Part shown: piece after piece, positions 63,226 through 64,000 of the stretch
Numbering within the stretch: position 1 is the stretch's first letter
Layout: each line of letters begins with the position of its first letter
NCBI GenBank assembly: GCA_963842575.1
Contig: CAWJGS010000005.1
Coordinates: 1-64,000, forward strand
Reading direction: 5' to 3'
Length of the DNA: 64,000 bases
Source of the DNA: JACDER01 sp963842575
GTDB taxonomy: Bacteria > Actinomycetota > Thermoleophilia > Gaiellales > Gaiellaceae
Notes under the pieces: model-generated
What the model was told of the DNA's origin: nothing
Seen by the model: only the letters and a program-made list of their open reading frames with translations
Databases searched by the model: none
Translations under genes and position numbers: made by a program

Positions 63226-63858
63226 TCATTTCAGGAGATCTTCCAGCGCGTGCATGAGCGCGAGCGCGGACTCCCGCCGCTTCCCCTCCAGCCCGTCGAG
63301 CGCTGCGGCGAGCCGTGCGACGCTCGCGACGTCCGCCCCGGCACCGTCGAGCACGCTCTTCGCCGTGCGCGCGCGGAGCAGGAGGTCGAGGGCAATGGCG
63401 GCCTGGTTCGCGAACATCCCGAGCAGGTCCATCTCCCCCAGGCTGAAGGTGGTCTGCCGGTCGAGCACCTGGAGCACCCCGAGCGCGCGTTCTTCGTGCA
63501 GGACGGGAACGGCCATCAGCCCTTTCGGGACATAGCCCGTCCGCTCCGCGACGTCCTTCGCGTGCCGCGGGTCGCTCTGAACGTCCTCGATCACGATCGG
63601 CTGCCTGGTGGTGAGCACCCAGCCGGCAATGCCCTGCCCGGAGGGCATCCGCATCCCCAGCAGCCCGCGGTCCTCCTCGCGCGCGACCGCCTCGACCACG
63701 AGCTCGTCCGCCTGCTCGTCCAGCAGCCAGATCGACGAGCCCTTGGCGCTGAAGATCGCGCGCGCAACCTGGACGATCGACCGGAGGAGCTCGGCGTACG
63801 ACTCTTCCGAGCCGGCTACTCCGGCCGCGACCGCCGCTCGGAATCGGTCCTCACTCAT
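63226..63858 (-). CDS. GAF-domain protein
   Basis: A 210-residue protein, MSEDRFRAAVAAGVAGSEES. One GAF domain spans about residues 20-165: SSIWLLDEQADELVVEAVAR, MPSGQGIAGWVLTTRQPIVI, KGLMAVPVLHEERALGVLQV. A helical tail follows. No output domain. The start overlaps the end of the upstream subtilase gene by 8 bp (ATGAGTGA), which ties it to an exported or intracellular protease of unknown target. Confidence 0.87.
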   Translation of the reverse strand: MSEDRFRAAVAAGVAGSEESYAELLRSIVQVARAIFSAKGSSIWLLDEQADELVVEAVAREEDRGLLGMRMPSGQGIAGWVLTTRQPIVIEDVQSDPRHAKDVAERTGYVPKGLMAVPVLHEERALGVLQVLDRQTTFSLGEMDLLGMFANQAAIALDLLLRARTAKSVLDGAGADVASVARLAAALDGLEGKRRESALALMHALEDLLK

Positions 63859-64000
63859 CGAGCCCTCCCACGTTCGTCGCGGTCAGATACAGCACATTCT
63901 TGAGCTGAAACGCGGTCAGCTCCGGATGCGCGCCCAGGATGAGCGCGCAGATGCCTGAGATGTGCGGCGTGGCGAAGCTGTTGCCGGTCACGCGCAGCTC
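63851..64000 (-). CDS. Subtilisin-family (S8) serine protease, C-terminal end (runs off the right edge)
   Basis: The last 49 residues are visible: LRVTGNSFATPHISGICALI, LGAHPELTAFQLKNVLYLTA and TNVGGLDE-stop. GNSFATPH contains the catalytic Ser of S8 peptidases and the following helix is typical of the family. The Asp and His of the triad are outside the window. Coupled to the GAF gene. Confidence 0.88.
   Translation of the reverse strand, partial: ELRVTGNSFATPHISGICALILGAHPELTAFQLKNVLYLTATNVGGLDE

Overview
The window is GC-rich (roughly 70% by eye), with GTG/TTG starts, 4-bp start/stop overlaps and an actinobacterial-type LexA box. Gene content (mycolate-free secreted proteins with Ig/FN3/HAF repeats, class III cyclase-ATPase-TPR giants, DevS-like kinases, a DnaQ/GIY-YIG nuclease) points to an actinobacterium, most likely a soil Thermoleophilia/Gaiellales-type lineage. 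That placement is inference. No tRNA, rRNA, IS element or CRISPR array was recognised.

Layout. 1-5.1 kb: a two-component system facing away from a tightly overlapping redox operon (two small membrane-anchored proteins, ApbE flavin transferase, ferric-reductase-like membrane protein, ferredoxin, FAD ferredoxin reductase). 5.2-12.3 kb: small genes (DUF5661-like, HicA-like, OsmC) and a stretch of secreted repeat proteins, some decayed. 12.3-25.2 kb: membrane protein, DsbA/VKOR oxidative-folding pair, a DevS-like GAF kinase with LuxR regulator, CBS and universal-stress proteins, a GNAT/acyl-CoA synthetase, a ZIP transporter, a HAD phosphatase and a zinc alcohol dehydrogenase; the set resembles DosR-type dormancy islands. 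25.6-28.7 kb: a xylose-type ABC sugar importer. 28.7-31.8 kb: TrpB2 divergent from an SOS-boxed DnaQ/GIY-YIG nuclease. 31.8-38.1 kb: secreted glycosidase-like protein, a CAP protein with a roughly 97-proline linker, acyl-CoA carboxylase beta chain and small genes. 38.1-49 kb: a cyclase-ATPase-TPR gene, amino-acid catabolism (DAO oxidase, DapA-like lyase, enoyl-CoA hydratase, class III aminotransferase) and biotin carboxylase. 49-62.9 kb: four tandem cyclase-ATPase-TPR paralogues behind an MFS transporter fused to a cyclic-nucleotide-binding domain. 63-64 kb: an N-M-D-R repeat protein, a GAF protein and the end of a subtilase.

The most interesting unit is the 48968-62863 minus-strand array. 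Four long receptor-like proteins share nearly identical adenylate cyclase heads but have divergent ATPase/TPR bodies, are joined by the same 17-bp overlapping gene junction, and follow a transporter carrying a cNMP sensor domain. This suggests a many-inputs, one-second-messenger cAMP signalling locus with a built-in effector.

Caution: more than fifteen genes show apparent frameshifts, including conserved single-copy enzymes, and where they can be resolved they look like single-base insertions, often in short homopolymers. I treat these mainly as sequence/assembly errors, give whole-gene coordinates and say where the frame changes.
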